This document shows positions 45,493 to 55,835 of a DNA stretch of 64,000 nt, one piece after another; within the stretch, counting starts at the first letter, position 1, and every line of letters starts with the position of its first letter. Under the pieces are notes generated by a model, which was given only the letters and a program-made list of their open reading frames with translations, was not told the DNA's origin and did not search any database. Made by a program: the position numbers and the translations under genes. Source of the stretch: Pseudomonas sp. ZH-FAD (GTDB lineage: Bacteria; Pseudomonadota; Gammaproteobacteria; Pseudomonadales; Pseudomonadaceae); NCBI RefSeq assembly GCF_002803095.1, contig NZ_PGLR01000004.1, positions 1 through 64,000 of the forward strand, written 5' to 3'.

Positions 45493-48093
45493 TCAGGCCT
45501 GAACGACCGGGATCTTGGCGTTCGCCGCCGCTTCGCGGAAGTCGGCGATCTGGTCGAAGCTCAGGTAGCGGTAGATGTCGCCAGCCATGCTGTCGATATC
45601 CTTGGCGTAAACCATGTACTCCTCGACGGTCGGCAGCTTGCCGAGAATCGAAGCGACCGCTGCCAGTTCGGCAGAGGCCAGGTACACGTTGGCGCCATCG
45701 CCCAGACGGTTCGGGAAGTTACGGGTGGAGGTCGATACCACGGTGGAGTTGGCAGCCACACGTGCCTGGTTACCCATGCACAGCGAGCAGCCCGGCATCT
45801 CCATACGTGCACCGGCCTTGCCGTAGATGCCGTAGTAGCCTTCTTCGGTCAGCTGGTGAGCATCCATCTTGGTCGGCGGCGACAGCCACAGACGGGTCGG
45901 GATACCGCCCTTGACCTTGTCCAGCAGCTTACCGGCAGCGCGGAAGTGACCGATGTTGGTCATGCACGAACCGATGAACACTTCGTCGATCTTGTCGCCA
46001 GCCACGGTGGACAGCAGGCGGGCGTCGTCCGGGTCGTTCGGGGCGCACAGTACTGGCTCGTTGAGCTGGCTCAGGTCGATTTCGATGACTTCGGCGTACT
46101 CGGCGTCCTTGTCGGCTTCCATCAGTACCGGGTTGGCCAGCCAGGCTTCCATCGCCTGAGCACGACGCTCCAGGGTACGGGCATCACCGTAGCCTTCGCT
46201 GATCATCCAGCGCAGCAGGGTGATGTTGGACTGCAGGTATTCGGCGATGGCCGCTTCCGGCAACTTGATGGTGCAACCGGCAGCCGAACGCTCGGCGGAG
46301 GCATCGGACAGCTCGAACGCCTGCTCGACGGTCAGGTTGTCCAGGCCTTCGATCTCGAGGATACGGCCGGAGAAGATGTTCTTCTTGCCCTTCTTCTCGA
46401 CGGTCAGCAGGCCTTTCTGGATGGCGTAGTAGGGGATGGCGTGGACCAGGTCACGCAGGGTGATACCCGGTTGCATCTTGCCCTTGAAGCGCACCAGAAC
46501 GGATTCCGGCATGTCCAGCGGCATGACGCCGGTGGCAGCGGCGAAGGCGACCAGGCCGGAACCGGCCGGGAAGCTGATGCCGATCGGGAAGCGGGTGTGC
46601 GAGTCGCCACCGGTGCCGACGGTGTCCGGCAGCAGCATGCGGTTCAGCCAGCTGTGGATGATGCCGTCGCCCGGACGCAGGGACACACCGCCACGGGTGC
46701 GGATGAAATCCGGAAGGGTGTGGTGGGTGGTGACGTCGATCGGCTTCGGATAGGCCGCGGTGTGGCAGAAGGACTGCATCACCAGGTCAGCCGAGAAGCC
46801 CAGGCACGCCAGGTCTTTCAGCTCGTCGCGGGTCATCGGGCCAGTGGTGTCCTGGGAGCCGACGGTGGTCATCTTCGGTTCGCAGTAGGTGCCCGGACGC
46901 ACGCCTTCGACGCCGCAGGCCTTGCCGACCATCTTCTGCGCCAGGGTGAAACCCTTGGTGCTGGCAGCAGGCTGGTCCGGCTTCTTGAACAGGTCGGAGG
47001 AGCCCAGGCCCAGTTCGGCACGCGCCTTCTCGGTCAGGCCACGGCCGACGATCAGCGGGATACGGCCGCCAGCGCGGACTTCGTCGAGCAGCACCGGGGT
47101 TTTCAGTTCGAAGGTGGTGATGACGTCGTCGGTGCCGTGCTTGCAGACTTTGCCAGCGTACGGGTAGACATCGATCACGTCGCCCATGTTGATGTTCGAT
47201 ACGTCGAACTCGATCGGCAGGGCGCCGGCATCTTCCATGGTGTTGTAGAAGATCGGGGCGATCTTGGTGCCGAAGCAGAAGCCGCCAGCGCGCTTGTTCG
47301 GAACGTACGGAATGTCGTCACCGAAGAACCACAGCACCGAGTTGGTGGCGGACTTACGGGACGATCCGGTACCGACCACGTCACCGACGTAGGCAACCGG
47401 GAAACCCTTGGCCTTGATCTCTTCGATCTGCTTCAGCGGGCCGATGGCGCCTTGCTGCTCCGGCACGATGCCGTCGCGAGCCATTTTCAGCATGGCCAGG
47501 GCGTGCAGCGGGATGTCAGGGCGCGACCAGGCGTCCGGGGCAGGGGACAGGTCGTCGGTGTTGGTTTCGCCAGGTACCTTGAACACGGCCAGGCTGTATT
47601 TCTCGGCGATGGCCGGCTTGTTGGTGAACCACTCGCCATCGGCCCAGGACTGCAGCACGGCCTTGGCGTTGGCATTGCCCGCCTTGGCTTTTTCGGCGAC
47701 GTCGTGGAAGGCGTCGAACATCAGCAGGGTGTGCTTGAGTTGTTCGGCGGCAACGGTGCCCAGGGTGGCATCGTCCAGCAGCTCGACCATGGTGGCGATG
47801 TTGTAGCCGCCCTGCATGGTACCCAGCAGCTCGACAGCGCGTTGCTTGCTGATCAGCGGAGAGGTGGCTTCGCCCTTGGCGATGGCAGAGAGGAAGCCGG
47901 CCTTGACGTAGGCCGCTTCGTCCACGCCTGGCGGTACGCGGTTGGTGATCAGGTCTACGAGGAATTCTTCTTCGCCAGCCGGCGGGTTTTTCAGCAGCTC
48001 GACCAGGCCTGCGGTTTGTTCGGCGTTCAGCGGCTGGGGCACGATACCCTGAGCGGCACGCTCTGCTACGTGTTTGCGATAGGCTTCAAGCAC
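45493..48093 (-). CDS. acnB: Aconitate hydratase B
   Basis: This 866-residue bifunctional aconitase/2-methylisocitrate dehydratase of the TCA and methylcitrate cycles carries the AcnB-specific N-terminal HEAT-like domain and [13 protein letters not shown]. The [4Fe-4S] ligands include SCMTNIGHF and the pair in CSLCMGN. The length matches the family if translation begins with GTG at 48093 ([13 protein letters not shown]), with TGAGGG about eight bases upstream. ATG codons at 48108 and 48120 are in frame but weaker by homology. An upstream region of 557 bases separates it from the DUF1289 gene. Confidence 0.96.
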   Translation of the reverse strand: MLEAYRKHVAERAAQGIVPQPLNAEQTAGLVELLKNPPAGEEEFLVDLITNRVPPGVDEAAYVKAGFLSAIAKGEATSPLISKQRAVELLGTMQGGYNIATMVELLDDATLGTVAAEQLKHTLLMFDAFHDVAEKAKAGNANAKAVLQSWADGEWFTNKPAIAEKYSLAVFKVPGETNTDDLSPAPDAWSRPDIPLHALAMLKMARDGIVPEQQGAIGPLKQIEEIKAKGFPVAYVGDVVGTGSSRKSATNSVLWFFGDDIPYVPNKRAGGFCFGTKIAPIFYNTMEDAGALPIEFDVSNINMGDVIDVYPYAGKVCKHGTDDVITTFELKTPVLLDEVRAGGRIPLIVGRGLTEKARAELGLGSSDLFKKPDQPAASTKGFTLAQKMVGKACGVEGVRPGTYCEPKMTTVGSQDTTGPMTRDELKDLACLGFSADLVMQSFCHTAAYPKPIDVTTHHTLPDFIRTRGGVSLRPGDGIIHSWLNRMLLPDTVGTGGDSHTRFPIGISFPAGSGLVAFAAATGVMPLDMPESVLVRFKGKMQPGITLRDLVHAIPYYAIQKGLLTVEKKGKKNIFSGRILEIEGLDNLTVEQAFELSDASAERSAAGCTIKLPEAAIAEYLQSNITLLRWMISEGYGDARTLERRAQAMEAWLANPVLMEADKDAEYAEVIEIDLSQLNEPVLCAPNDPDDARLLSTVAGDKIDEVFIGSCMTNIGHFRAAGKLLDKVKGGIPTRLWLSPPTKMDAHQLTEEGYYGIYGKAGARMEMPGCSLCMGNQARVAANSTVVSTSTRNFPNRLGDGANVYLASAELAAVASILGKLPTVEEYMVYAKDIDSMAGDIYRYLSFDQIADFREAAANAKIPVVQA

Positions 48094-48210
48094 AGTTATT
48101 ACCCTCATCAGTGGTCCCAAAGGGTTGTCCGGGACGCGATCCAGATACTCATGACCAGGCGCTTTTCGACTTTATGAGCCGATCAGCCGAGGTTTCATGA
48201 GTCTCTTGTA

Positions 48211-48349
48211 GAAGCTGCTTTCAAAGTTTTACGCCGGCAGGACGGTTTCTGATGAGGGCTGACGCAGACGCTCGGGGGGACTCCAAGTGGCTGCGCCGCC
48301 ATCGTACCTGCAGGATCGACTGTGCTCGTGACGCTTTGAAAACAGCTTC
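48211..48349. repeat. Long-range inverted repeat in the acnB upstream region
   Basis: GAAGCTGCTTTCAAAG (48211-48226) and CTTTGAAAACAGCTTC (48334-48349) match at 15 of 16 positions as inverted copies about 107 bases apart. They lie about 120-260 bases upstream of acnB. The whole gap 48094-48650 shows no convincing gene. Function unknown: regulator half-sites or the ends of a decayed small element are both possible. Confidence 0.55.
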
Positions 48350-48650
48350 CAACGGACATTGGCGCCGTAAAAGGCGGGCCGATTCTAATGGAAAGCGCAG
48401 ATAAAGTTAAGCCGATGTCCCCGCATCGACAGGCTGCCGAAAAAGGATTGGCAGACAAGCCAAGACCGATGGCGGCCCCGCAAAAATGGCCGAAAAAGCG
48501 CAGTTTAGCTGTTCTAAATGAGCATTTAGAGGCCGTTTTTAACGCAGTAGTGCCAACGCAGGTAGTTTTCGGTGGCCTGTCGGCAGGGGTGATCTGGATT
48601 AGACAAAGGGCTAAGATGCCAGGCCATTCTGCTGTCTATTCTGTTTTGCC

Positions 48651-49127
48651 ATGTCCAATCAGCGCATCAAGACGCCTTGTGTGGGGTTGTGTTCGACCGT
48701 TTACGGCGATGTCGTGTGCCGCGGTTGCAAGCGCTTCCACCATGAGGTGATCAACTGGAACAGCTACAACGATGACGAGAAGCGTGCGGTGTGGACGCGG
48801 CTGGAAGTGTTGCTGGTGCAGGTGATGACCGCCAAGGTGGAAGTGTTCGACGAGCAGCGTCTGCGCGGGCAACTGGAGCAGCGGCAGATCCGCTTCGTGC
48901 CGCAGCAGTCGCCTTATTGCTGGGCCTATCAGCTGATCGCGCGGGGCGCGCGGGTGATCAATCAGCTGGAAGCCTACGGCATGGTGTTGCTGCCCGAGTT
49001 TCGCAATTGGGCGCTGCCTGAGCTGCGCGATGCCATCGACAGGGAGTTCTTCCTGCTCTCCGAGGCGCACTACGAGCGCTATATCGCGCCGAAGTTCTTG
49101 CGCGAAGGGCTGGAGCTCCGCGTGTGA
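48651..49127 (+). CDS. DUF1289 domain protein
   Basis: This 158-residue protein has an N-terminal DUF1289 cysteine motif (TPCVGLCSTVYGDVVCRGCKRF), likely a metal or iron-sulfur site. An uncharacterised helical region follows, to residue 158. Longer than most DUF1289 proteins (about 60-80 residues), it is a two-part protein. It is divergent from acnB. Function unknown. Confidence 0.88.
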   Translation: MSNQRIKTPCVGLCSTVYGDVVCRGCKRFHHEVINWNSYNDDEKRAVWTRLEVLLVQVMTAKVEVFDEQRLRGQLEQRQIRFVPQQSPYCWAYQLIARGARVINQLEAYGMVLLPEFRNWALPELRDAIDREFFLLSEAHYERYIAPKFLREGLELRV

Positions 49128-49140
49128 GAGGCTATGCCCC

Positions 49141-49224
49141 GTAGGGTGCGCTGCGCGCACCGCTTCGGGGGCGGCTTCAGCTTCAGTGCCTCGTCAAACC
49201 GCTGGTGCGCACGGCGCACCCTAC
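49141..49224. repeat. GTAGGGTGCG-type inverted repeat
   Basis: GTAGGGTGCGCTGCGCGCACC (49141-49161) faces GGTGCGCACGGCGCACCCTAC (49204-49224) across a 42-base core. The arms pair over most of their length. It lies between the convergent DUF1289 and universal-stress genes. A related fragment (GTAGGGTGCGCCATGTGCGCC) begins near 35930. Confidence 0.85.
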
Positions 49225-49227
49225 GTC

Positions 49228-50091
49228 CTAGCGTTGGGCGACGAGTTCTTCGAGGTGGGCGATGATTTCGTCCGGCTTGAGCACCAGTACGTCACTTTCC
49301 AGTGCGTCGAGTATGACTTCCGCCGTGTTGCCGATCAGCGCGCCGGAAAGCCCGGTGCGCGCGACGGTGCCGATCACCGTGACCGCCGCGTCGAGTTGAT
49401 GGGCAACCTGCGGAATTACCACGTCGGCCGGGCCTTCGAGTACATGCAGGCGCTCGTCGCTGATGTCGTACTCGGCCTGGAAGCTGCGGCACTGTTCGCG
49501 GTAGCGTGCCTCGATGGTTTCCTTGAGCTGGAAGGTCGGGTCGGCTGCCGACAGCATCGGTGTCGGGTGCGCGGTGGTCACGTGCAGGGTGCCTTTGGCC
49601 AGGCCGGCAATGTCGTAGCCATGGCTGATGATCCCGGCATGCAGGGTGCGGTGTTCGCCATCGGCGTTGCCCACGTCCACGGCGGCGAGGATGTTGCCGC
49701 CCGTCCAGGGGCGCTCGGTCTTGACCATCAGCACTGGGCCCGGGCAGTAGCGCAGCAGCTTCCAGTCCTCCGGGGTGAGCAGGGCCTTTTTCAGCGGATT
49801 GTCCGGCAGGTGTTGCTTGATCACCAATCCGCAGCCTTCGGCCTGCTGTACGGCAATGATGGTCTGGTGCGGGTTGTCATGCCAGGACTGCTGGGTGGAG
49901 ACGCTGAAGCCTTCTTCGCCGAGGCTGCTGCTGAGATCGTTGAGCCAGGCGCTGTGCTCGCCTTTCTTGTCACAGACCAGCAGGTGCAAGTGCGACTGGG
50001 TGACTCCCGCTATCAGTTTTGCCCGCTTCAGTGCGAGGCCTTCGGGGTGCTGGGGTTCCATCACCACCAGAATGCTACGGATCGCTTGCAT
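49228..50091 (-). CDS. Universal stress protein with two USP domains
   Basis: This 287-residue tandem-USP protein has the first domain at 1-125 (RSILVVMEPQHPEG) and the second at 130-285, ending with the nucleotide-binding loop GTVARTGLSGALIGNTAEVILDALESDVLVLKP. The second domain's G-2x-G-9x-G(S/N) pattern is close to ATP-binding USPs. It resembles UspE-type and P. aeruginosa anaerobic-survival USPs. An excellent ANR box and -10 lie upstream, so induction by oxygen limitation is expected. Confidence 0.92.
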   Translation of the reverse strand: MQAIRSILVVMEPQHPEGLALKRAKLIAGVTQSHLHLLVCDKKGEHSAWLNDLSSSLGEEGFSVSTQQSWHDNPHQTIIAVQQAEGCGLVIKQHLPDNPLKKALLTPEDWKLLRYCPGPVLMVKTERPWTGGNILAAVDVGNADGEHRTLHAGIISHGYDIAGLAKGTLHVTTAHPTPMLSAADPTFQLKETIEARYREQCRSFQAEYDISDERLHVLEGPADVVIPQVAHQLDAAVTVIGTVARTGLSGALIGNTAEVILDALESDVLVLKPDEIIAHLEELVAQR

Positions 50092-50125
50092 GGTCGTCTC
50101 CCTGAGAGTGAATAGCGCTTATTCA

Positions 50126-50168
50126 ACTATAGGTGCGTCATTACCAGCCGCTTCTTGACCTGTATCAA
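50126..50168 (-). promoter_or_regulatory. ANR-dependent promoter of the universal stress gene
   Basis: TTGACCTGTATCAA (50155-50168) matches the ANR/FNR consensus with one mismatch. TATAGT (50131-50126 on the minus strand) sits where a class II promoter's -10 belongs. Transcription should start near 50119-50120, giving a leader of about 29 bases. Of the boxes here this has the best promoter context. Confidence 0.88.
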
Positions 50169-50293
50169 CGGCGTGCTGGTCGTCCGGTCTGCCACTCGTA
50201 TAATGGCCCGCCATTTCCAACCTCGCCAGCACCTAGAGCGCTTCAAATATGATGTCAAATGCCGAGCAAATTCCGACTAACGGTGAGGAACCT

Positions 50294-50926
50294 GTGTCGA
50301 TTCTGCAGGAAATTCTCGGGTTTCTTGGTGGCGTCGCCACGCCTGATGCCTGGCTGGACGAGGCCCTGCGCCAGCAGGAAATCCTCCTGCTCGACCACCG
50401 CAACCTGGAGTACAAGGCAGCGCAGACGGCCCTGAGCCTGATGGGGCGCTACCTGACCAAGACCGAATTGACCGCGAGAATGTCGCGTTTGGCTCGTGAG
50501 GAGCTGGTGCACTTCGAGCAGGTGAGCAAGATCATCCGCGGGCGTGGCATCGAGGTTCGTCATGTTTCCGCCTCGCGTTACGCGGCCGGCCTGCGCGCGT
50601 TGCTGCGCGGTGGCGAAGTGGAGCGGCTGGTGGATGTGCTGGTGGTGGGCGCCTTCATCGAGGCGCGCTCCTGCGAACGCTTCGCGGCCCTGGTACCGCG
50701 TCTGGATGCCGAACTGGCCAAGTTCTACGCCGGGTTGCTGGAGAGCGAAGGACGCCACTACCGCGGTTATCTCAAGCTTGCCTACCTGTATGGCGACGCG
50801 GCCGACGTGGATGCGCGTATCGAGGTGGTGCGCGCAGTGGAGCAGGAACTGATCACCACGCCAGATGAGCAGTTCCGTTTCCATAGTGGCGTGCCTGTAG
50901 AAAGCGGCCGCGAAGCGGCCATCTGA
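50294..50926 (+). CDS. miaE: tRNA-(ms2io6A)-hydroxylase MiaE
   Basis: This 210-residue di-iron hydroxylase hydroxylates the isopentenyl group of ms2i6A37 in tRNAs reading UNN codons. Iron ligands sit in DHRNLEYKAAQTALS, REELVHFEQV (Glu and His) and FIEARSCERF, ESEGRHYRG. I prefer GTG at 50294, with GAGG five bases upstream, since family proteins begin about there. An ATG at 50249 or 50252 would add 15 residues with no ribosome-binding site. The reaction needs oxygen. Confidence 0.88.
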   Translation: MSILQEILGFLGGVATPDAWLDEALRQQEILLLDHRNLEYKAAQTALSLMGRYLTKTELTARMSRLAREELVHFEQVSKIIRGRGIEVRHVSASRYAAGLRALLRGGEVERLVDVLVVGAFIEARSCERFAALVPRLDAELAKFYAGLLESEGRHYRGYLKLAYLYGDAADVDARIEVVRAVEQELITTPDEQFRFHSGVPVESGREAAI

Positions 50927-50930
50927 TGAC

Positions 50931-50954
50931 CCTCTCCCGCAAGCGGGAGAGGGG
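50931..50954. terminator. Hairpin after miaE
   Basis: CCCTCTCCCGC and GCGGGAGAGGG pair around AA, five bases past the miaE stop. There is no clear U-run. It may be a terminator or a common intergenic hairpin repeat. Confidence 0.6.
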
Positions 50955-50971
50955 AGCAAAGCCTTGCAGTC

Positions 50972-51033
50972 GTAGCCCGGATGAAATCCGGGGCGACCTT
51001 GAGGGTTGCTTCCCCGGATTTCATCCGGGCTAC
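50972..51033. repeat. GTAGCCCGGAT-type inverted repeat (copy 3)
   Basis: GTAGCCCGGATGAAATCCGGGG faces CCCCGGATTTCATCCGGGCTAC, a near-perfect pair around a 20-base centre. It lies immediately after miaE and three bases before the end of lpxH, between convergent genes. Confidence 0.9.
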
Positions 51034-51035
51034 GG

Positions 51036-51764
51036 TCAGGCTGGCGTCAGTTCGAACGGCGCCTGGTTGAAGCCGTCGTCGTCGACCTGCAGCGCCCAGC
51101 CCTGGCGATCCCAGTCCCCCAGCACGATGCGCCGTGCCGCTTGGCCGTTGACTTCCAGCTCATGCACAGCCGGCCTGTGGGTGTGGCCATGGATCAGCGT
51201 GCGCACACCATGCGCGGCCATCACCTTGACCACTTCCTCTGGCGTGACGTCGACAATCTCGCTGGCTTTCATCCGCGTCTGTGCGCGGCTTTCGTTGCGC
51301 AGCTTGCGCGCCAGCTTCTGTCGCGTGCTCAGTGGCAGGTTGCGCAGGATCAGCAGCGACAGCGGATTGCGCAGCCAGCGGCGCAGCTTCATGTAGCCGA
51401 CATCCAGGGTGCACAGGCTGTCGCCGTGCATCAGCAGTACCGGCTCGCCATTCATCTGCAGTTTGTGCGGATCACTCAACAGGGTGCAGCCGGCTTCGCG
51501 GCAGAACGCCTTGCCGATGAGAAAGTCGCGATTACCGTGCATTAGGTAGATGCGCGTGCCGGCGTCGCTCAGTTCGCGCAGGGCGCCGGCGATCTCGTGC
51601 TGGAAGGGCGTCATGCCGTCGTCGCCGATCCAGACTTCGAAGAAGTCGCCGAGGATGTACAGCGCCTCGGCCTGGCGTGCGCGCGTGGCGAGAAAATGCA
51701 GAAACGCCCGGGTGATGTCCGGGCGTTTCTCTTCGAGGTGCAGATCGGAGATCAGCAGGATCAT
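51036..51764 (-). CDS. lpxH: UDP-2,3-diacylglucosamine diphosphatase LpxH
   Basis: This 242-residue metallophosphoesterase of lipid A synthesis removes UMP to give lipid X. The calcineurin-like motifs are [11 protein letters not shown] (around 5-15), [16 protein letters not shown] and HGHTHRPA. It is a peripheral inner-membrane enzyme. ATG at 51764; the preceding GTG codon could be an alternative start. It lies directly after ppiB and is cotranscribed with it. Confidence 0.96.
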   Translation of the reverse strand: MILLISDLHLEEKRPDITRAFLHFLATRARQAEALYILGDFFEVWIGDDGMTPFQHEIAGALRELSDAGTRIYLMHGNRDFLIGKAFCREAGCTLLSDPHKLQMNGEPVLLMHGDSLCTLDVGYMKLRRWLRNPLSLLILRNLPLSTRQKLARKLRNESRAQTRMKASEIVDVTPEEVVKVMAAHGVRTLIHGHTHRPAVHELEVNGQAARRIVLGDWDRQGWALQVDDDGFNQAPFELTPA

Positions 51765-51767
51765 CAC

Positions 51768-52265
51768 TTACTCGGCTACGATTTCAGCCTTTTCGATGAT
51801 CACGTCGTCGACCGGTACGTCCTGGTGGCCCGCTTTCATGGTGGTGGCGACGCCTTTGATCTTCTCGACCACGTCCATGCCTTCGACCACTTCACCGAAT
51901 ACGGCGTAACCCCAGCCCTGAACGGTCGGTGCGCTGTGGTTGAGGAAACCGTTGTCGGCGACGTTGATGAAGAACTGCGCGCTGGCCGAATGCGGCTCCA
52001 TGGTGCGGGCCATGGCGATGGTGCCGACCTTGTTGGCCACGCCGTTGTTGGCTTCGTTCTTGATCGGTGCGCGGGTCGGCTTCTGCTTCATGCCCGGCTC
52101 GAAACCGCCGCCCTGGATCATGAAATTGCCGATCACGCGGTGGAAAATGGTGCCGTCGTAATGGCCTTCCTTCACGTATTGCTCGAAGTTGGCCACGGTT
52201 TCCGGGGCCTTGTCGGCGAACAGGTTCAGGGTGATGACGCCGTGGTTGGTGTGCAGTTTGATCAT
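51768..52265 (-). CDS. ppiB: Cytoplasmic peptidyl-prolyl cis-trans isomerase B
   Basis: This 165-residue cyclophilin without a signal peptide has [19 protein letters not shown] and [13 protein letters not shown], the active-site strands with Arg, Phe, Gln and Phe. It speeds proline isomerisation during folding. It is the first gene of a two-gene unit with lpxH and is divergent from glnS. Confidence 0.96.
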   Translation of the reverse strand: MIKLHTNHGVITLNLFADKAPETVANFEQYVKEGHYDGTIFHRVIGNFMIQGGGFEPGMKQKPTRAPIKNEANNGVANKVGTIAMARTMEPHSASAQFFINVADNGFLNHSAPTVQGWGYAVFGEVVEGMDVVEKIKGVATTMKAGHQDVPVDDVIIEKAEIVAE

Positions 52266-52323
52266 GGTCGTATCCGTGATGAGGCAGGTTCGAGCCAGTG
52301 GCCCTGAGGTGAACAGCGCTTGT

Positions 52324-52342
52324 CAGGGTGGTGTGCACCCTG
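52324..52342. promoter_or_regulatory. Dyad in the ppiB-glnS divergent promoter
   Basis: CAGGGTG and CACCCTG are separated by five bases, with a third partial copy (CTGTCAGG) beside them. TTGACA and TATGAT-like hexamers follow (around 52351 and 52364), compatible with a promoter towards glnS, but their spacing is not standard. Position suggests a promoter or operator; no regulator is implied. Confidence 0.4.
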
Positions 52343-52425
52343 TCAGGGGCTTGACAGGTTGGTTATGATACGGACTTTGCCCGAAGCGGCCTACCCTGTG
52401 CCGCGCCAGTATTGTTAAGGACACC

Positions 52426-54090
52426 ATGAGCAAGCCTACCGTCGAAAAAGCTGCCAACTTCCTGCGCCCCATCGTCCAGGCTGATCTGGACAGCGGCAAG
52501 CACGCCAAGATCGTGACCCGCTTCCCGCCGGAGCCCAACGGCTACCTGCATATCGGCCATGCCAAGAGCATCTGCCTGAACTTCGGCCTGGCCGAAGAGT
52601 TTGGCGGCCAGTGCAACCTGCGTTTCGACGACACCAACCCGGCCAAGGAAGACCAGGAATACATCGACGCAATCAAGGCCGACGTCGAATGGCTGGGCTT
52701 CAAGTGGGCCGGCGAGGAGCGCTACGCCTCCAACTATTTCGACCAGCTGCATGCCTGGGCCATCGAGCTGATCAAGGCCGGCAAGGCCTTCGTCTGCGAC
52801 CTGAATGCCGAAGAGATGCGCGAATACCGTGGCAGCCTGAACGAGCCGGGCAAGAACAGCCCGTTCCGTGACCGCACTGTCGAGGAAAACCTCGACCTGT
52901 TCGCCCGCATGAAGGCCGGTGAGTTCCCCGATGGTGCACGTTCGCTGCGCGCCAAGATCGACATGGCCTCGCCGAACATCAACCTGCGCGACCCGATCCT
53001 CTATCGCATTCGCCACGCCCATCACCACCAGACCGGTGACAAGTGGTGCATCTACCCGAGCTACGACTTTACCCACGGTCAGTCGGACGCCATCGAGGGT
53101 ATCACCCACTCCATCTGCACTTTGGAGTTCGAGGATCACCGCCCCCTGTACGAGTGGTTCCTGGCCAACCTGCCGGTGCCAGCGCAGCCGCGTCAGTACG
53201 AATTCGCCCGGCTGAACCTGAACTACACCATTACCAGCAAGCGCAAGCTCAAGCAGTTGGTCGACGAAGGTCACGTCAATGGTTGGGACGATCCGCGCAT
53301 GTCGACGCTGTCCGGCTACCGTCGTCGTGGCTATACCCCGGCGTCGATCCGCGCCTTCTGCGACATGATCGGCGTCAACCGCGCCGGCGGCCTGGTGGAT
53401 ATCGGCATGCTCGAATTCGCCATCCGCGATGATCTGGACGCCAACGCCGCTCGCGCCATGTGCGTGCTCAAGCCGCTGAAAGTGGTGATCACCAATTATC
53501 CCGAGGGCCAGGTCGAGAACCTCGAGCTGCCGCGTCATCCCAAGCAGGATATGGGCGTGCGCGTGCTGCCGTTCTCCCGCGAGATCTACATCGACGCCAG
53601 CGATTTCGAGGAAACCCCGCCGGACGGCTTCAAGCGCCTCATCCCCGGTGGCGAAGTGCGCCTGCGTGGCAGCTACGTGATTCGTGCCGACGAAGCCATC
53701 AAGGACGCCGCCGGCAATATCGTCGAACTGCGCTGCTCCTATGACGAGAACACCCTGGGCAAGAACCCGGAAGGCCGCAAGGTCAAGGGCGTGATCCACT
53801 GGGTGCCGGCCGCCGAAAGCGTCGAGTGCGAAGTGCGCCTGTACGACCGCCTGTTCCGCTCGGCCAACCCGGAGAAGAGCGAAGAGGGCGGCAGCTTCCT
53901 CGACAACATCAACCCCGAGTCGCTGGTAGTGCTCACCGGCTGCCGCGCTGAGCCATCGCTGGCCCAGGCGAGTGCCGATGATCGCTTCCAGTTCGAGCGC
54001 GAAGGCTACTTCTGCCTCGACAAGGATTCGACCGCCGGTGCCCTGGTGTTCAATCGCACCGTGACCCTGCGCGATTCCTGGGGGCAGTAA
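52426..54090 (+). CDS. glnS: Glutaminyl-tRNA synthetase
   Basis: This 554-residue class I aminoacyl-tRNA synthetase has HIGH at 42-45 ([10 protein letters not shown]), the GlnRS-specific [11 protein letters not shown], the Gln-binding [20 protein letters not shown], and the KMSKS equivalent ITSKRK. A C-terminal anticodon-binding beta-barrel pair follows (350-554). It charges tRNA-Gln. Its stop shares one base with the cysS start, so the two are cotranslated. Confidence 0.97.
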   Translation: MSKPTVEKAANFLRPIVQADLDSGKHAKIVTRFPPEPNGYLHIGHAKSICLNFGLAEEFGGQCNLRFDDTNPAKEDQEYIDAIKADVEWLGFKWAGEERYASNYFDQLHAWAIELIKAGKAFVCDLNAEEMREYRGSLNEPGKNSPFRDRTVEENLDLFARMKAGEFPDGARSLRAKIDMASPNINLRDPILYRIRHAHHHQTGDKWCIYPSYDFTHGQSDAIEGITHSICTLEFEDHRPLYEWFLANLPVPAQPRQYEFARLNLNYTITSKRKLKQLVDEGHVNGWDDPRMSTLSGYRRRGYTPASIRAFCDMIGVNRAGGLVDIGMLEFAIRDDLDANAARAMCVLKPLKVVITNYPEGQVENLELPRHPKQDMGVRVLPFSREIYIDASDFEETPPDGFKRLIPGGEVRLRGSYVIRADEAIKDAAGNIVELRCSYDENTLGKNPEGRKVKGVIHWVPAAESVECEVRLYDRLFRSANPEKSEEGGSFLDNINPESLVVLTGCRAEPSLAQASADDRFQFEREGYFCLDKDSTAGALVFNRTVTLRDSWGQ

Positions 54091-55475
54091 TGGCACTGTC
54101 GATCTACAACACGCTGAGCAAGGTCAAGGAACCGTTCAAGCCGCTGATCGGTAACAGCGTGCGCATGTACGTATGCGGCATGACTGTCTATGACTTCTGC
54201 CATATCGGTCATGCCCGTGTCATGGTCGCTTTCGACGTGGTCACCCGCTGGCTGCGTCAGCGCGGCTATGACGTGACCTACGTGCGCAACATCACCGATA
54301 TCGACGACAAGATCATCAAGCGCGCCAACGAGAACGGCGAGCCGTTCGAGGCGCTGGTCGAGCGTATGATCGCGGCCATGCACGAGGACGAGGCGCGCCT
54401 GAACGTGCTGCGCCCGGACATCGAGCCGCGCGCCACCGGCCATATCGCCGGCATGCACCAGATGATCCAGACCCTGATCGACAAGGGCTTCGCCTACGCC
54501 CCGGGCAATGGCGACGTGTACTACCGCGTCACCAAGTTCGAGACCTACGGCAAGCTGTCGCGCCGCAAGATCGACGAGCTGAAGATCGGCGCGCGCATCG
54601 AGGTCGACGAGGTCAAGGAAGACCCGCTGGACTTCGTCCTGTGGAAGGCGGCCAAACCGGGCGAACCGAGCTGGGAGTCGCCCTGGGGCAAGGGCCGGCC
54701 AGGCTGGCACATCGAGTGCTCGGTGATGTCCACCTGCTGTCTCGGTGAGACCTTCGATATCCACGGCGGCGGCCCGGATCTGGTGTTCCCGCACCACGAG
54801 AACGAGATCGCGCAGAGCGAGGCGGCCACTGGCAAGCAGTACGCCAATGCCTGGATGCACGCCGGCGCCGTGCGCGTGGATGGCGAGAAGATGTCCAAGA
54901 GCCTGGGCAACTTCTTCACCATTCGCGAGGTGCTGGAGAAGTACCACCCGGAGGTGGTGCGCTACCTGCTGGTGTCCAGCCACTACCGCAGCCCGATCAA
55001 CTACTCGGAAGAGAGCCTCAAGGAAGCCAAAGGCGCCCTGGAACGTTTCTACAATGGCCTCAAAGGCCTGCCAGACGCTGCGCCTGCCGGTGGCGAGGCG
55101 TTCGTCGAGCGCTTCGGCGCGGCGATGGACGACGATTTCAACTCCCCGGAAGCCTGCGCGGTGCTGTTCGAGATGATCCGTGAGGTCAACCGTCTGCGTG
55201 AGTCGGACGTGCAGGCCGCTGCCGGCCTGGCTGCCCAGCTCAAGCAGCTCGCCAGTGTGCTCGGCGTGCTGCAACTGGAGCCAGAGGCCTTCCTCCAGGC
55301 CGGTGCTGCCGGCAAGGTCGATGCTGCTGAGGTCGATGCACTGATCGCCGCACGCCTGCAAGCGCGTGCGGAGAAGAACTGGGCGGAAAGCGACCGCATC
55401 CGCGACCAGCTCACCGCCATGGGTGTGGTGCTGGAAGACGGCAAGGGTGGCACTACCTGGCGTTTGGCCGAGTAA
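54090..55475 (+). CDS. cysS: Cysteinyl-tRNA synthetase
   Basis: This 461-residue class I synthetase has zinc ligand Cys29 ([11 protein letters not shown]), HIGH at 38-41 (FCHIGHARV) and a second zinc site in [19 protein letters not shown]. The KMSKS loop is EKMSKSLGN near 269. It charges tRNA-Cys and can also make cysteine persulfide. The ATG at 54090 shares one base with the glnS stop. Confidence 0.97.
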   Translation: MALSIYNTLSKVKEPFKPLIGNSVRMYVCGMTVYDFCHIGHARVMVAFDVVTRWLRQRGYDVTYVRNITDIDDKIIKRANENGEPFEALVERMIAAMHEDEARLNVLRPDIEPRATGHIAGMHQMIQTLIDKGFAYAPGNGDVYYRVTKFETYGKLSRRKIDELKIGARIEVDEVKEDPLDFVLWKAAKPGEPSWESPWGKGRPGWHIECSVMSTCCLGETFDIHGGGPDLVFPHHENEIAQSEAATGKQYANAWMHAGAVRVDGEKMSKSLGNFFTIREVLEKYHPEVVRYLLVSSHYRSPINYSEESLKEAKGALERFYNGLKGLPDAAPAGGEAFVERFGAAMDDDFNSPEACAVLFEMIREVNRLRESDVQAAAGLAAQLKQLASVLGVLQLEPEAFLQAGAAGKVDAAEVDALIAARLQARAEKNWAESDRIRDQLTAMGVVLEDGKGGTTWRLAE

Positions 55476-55490
55476 ACCTCGCGCTCAACG

Positions 55491-55516
55491 AAAAAGGCCG
55501 CTGTCGCGGCCTTTTT
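55491..55516 (+). terminator. Terminator after cysS
   Basis: AAAAAGGCCGC and GCGGCCTTTTT pair around TGTC, 16 bases after the cysS stop. The U-run is clear. Confidence 0.95.
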
Positions 55517-55835
55517 CATTTTTCGGTTTCTTACGCTGTGAGCGAGCTGCCGAGACCCTTAAGGGGCGGTCCAGGTAGGGAACGAAAGTGTGGCGGTCAG
55601 ATTTCCCATAACTTTTGCCGATGCGACAGTCAGTTACGCCAGTTCGACAGCTCGTCCGCCAACTGTGCTGCTGGCGGGCGCTTTTCGTTAGTATGCGCGG
55701 CTTATCGTGTCCGTGGCGCCACAAGCGCCTGGCGATGCCAGCAGTGGTTCGAGCCAAACGCTCGGGCGACGTTTCCCCGATCCCTCAAGGAAACCCCCGC
55801 AACTCTTCGATTTCCTGCTTGTGGTATTTCCCTTT
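55517..55835. other. Intergenic region before brnQ
   Basis: About 319 bases with no gene that I can support. A short GGCGGTCCAGG/CCTACCTGG-type dyad is not convincing. The brnQ start lacks a clear ribosome-binding site, so translation may depend on this leader. Confidence 0.5.

Noticed and set aside
45856..48177. A 773-codon plus-strand frame opposite acnB.
   Set aside because: Shadow of acnB. Composition is skewed (Gly, Asp, His and Val rich) and lacks motifs. Codon phase follows acnB.
52363..55361. Long minus-strand frames opposite glnS and cysS.
   Set aside because: Both are antisense to intact tRNA synthetases with catalytic motifs. They have no motifs of their own.
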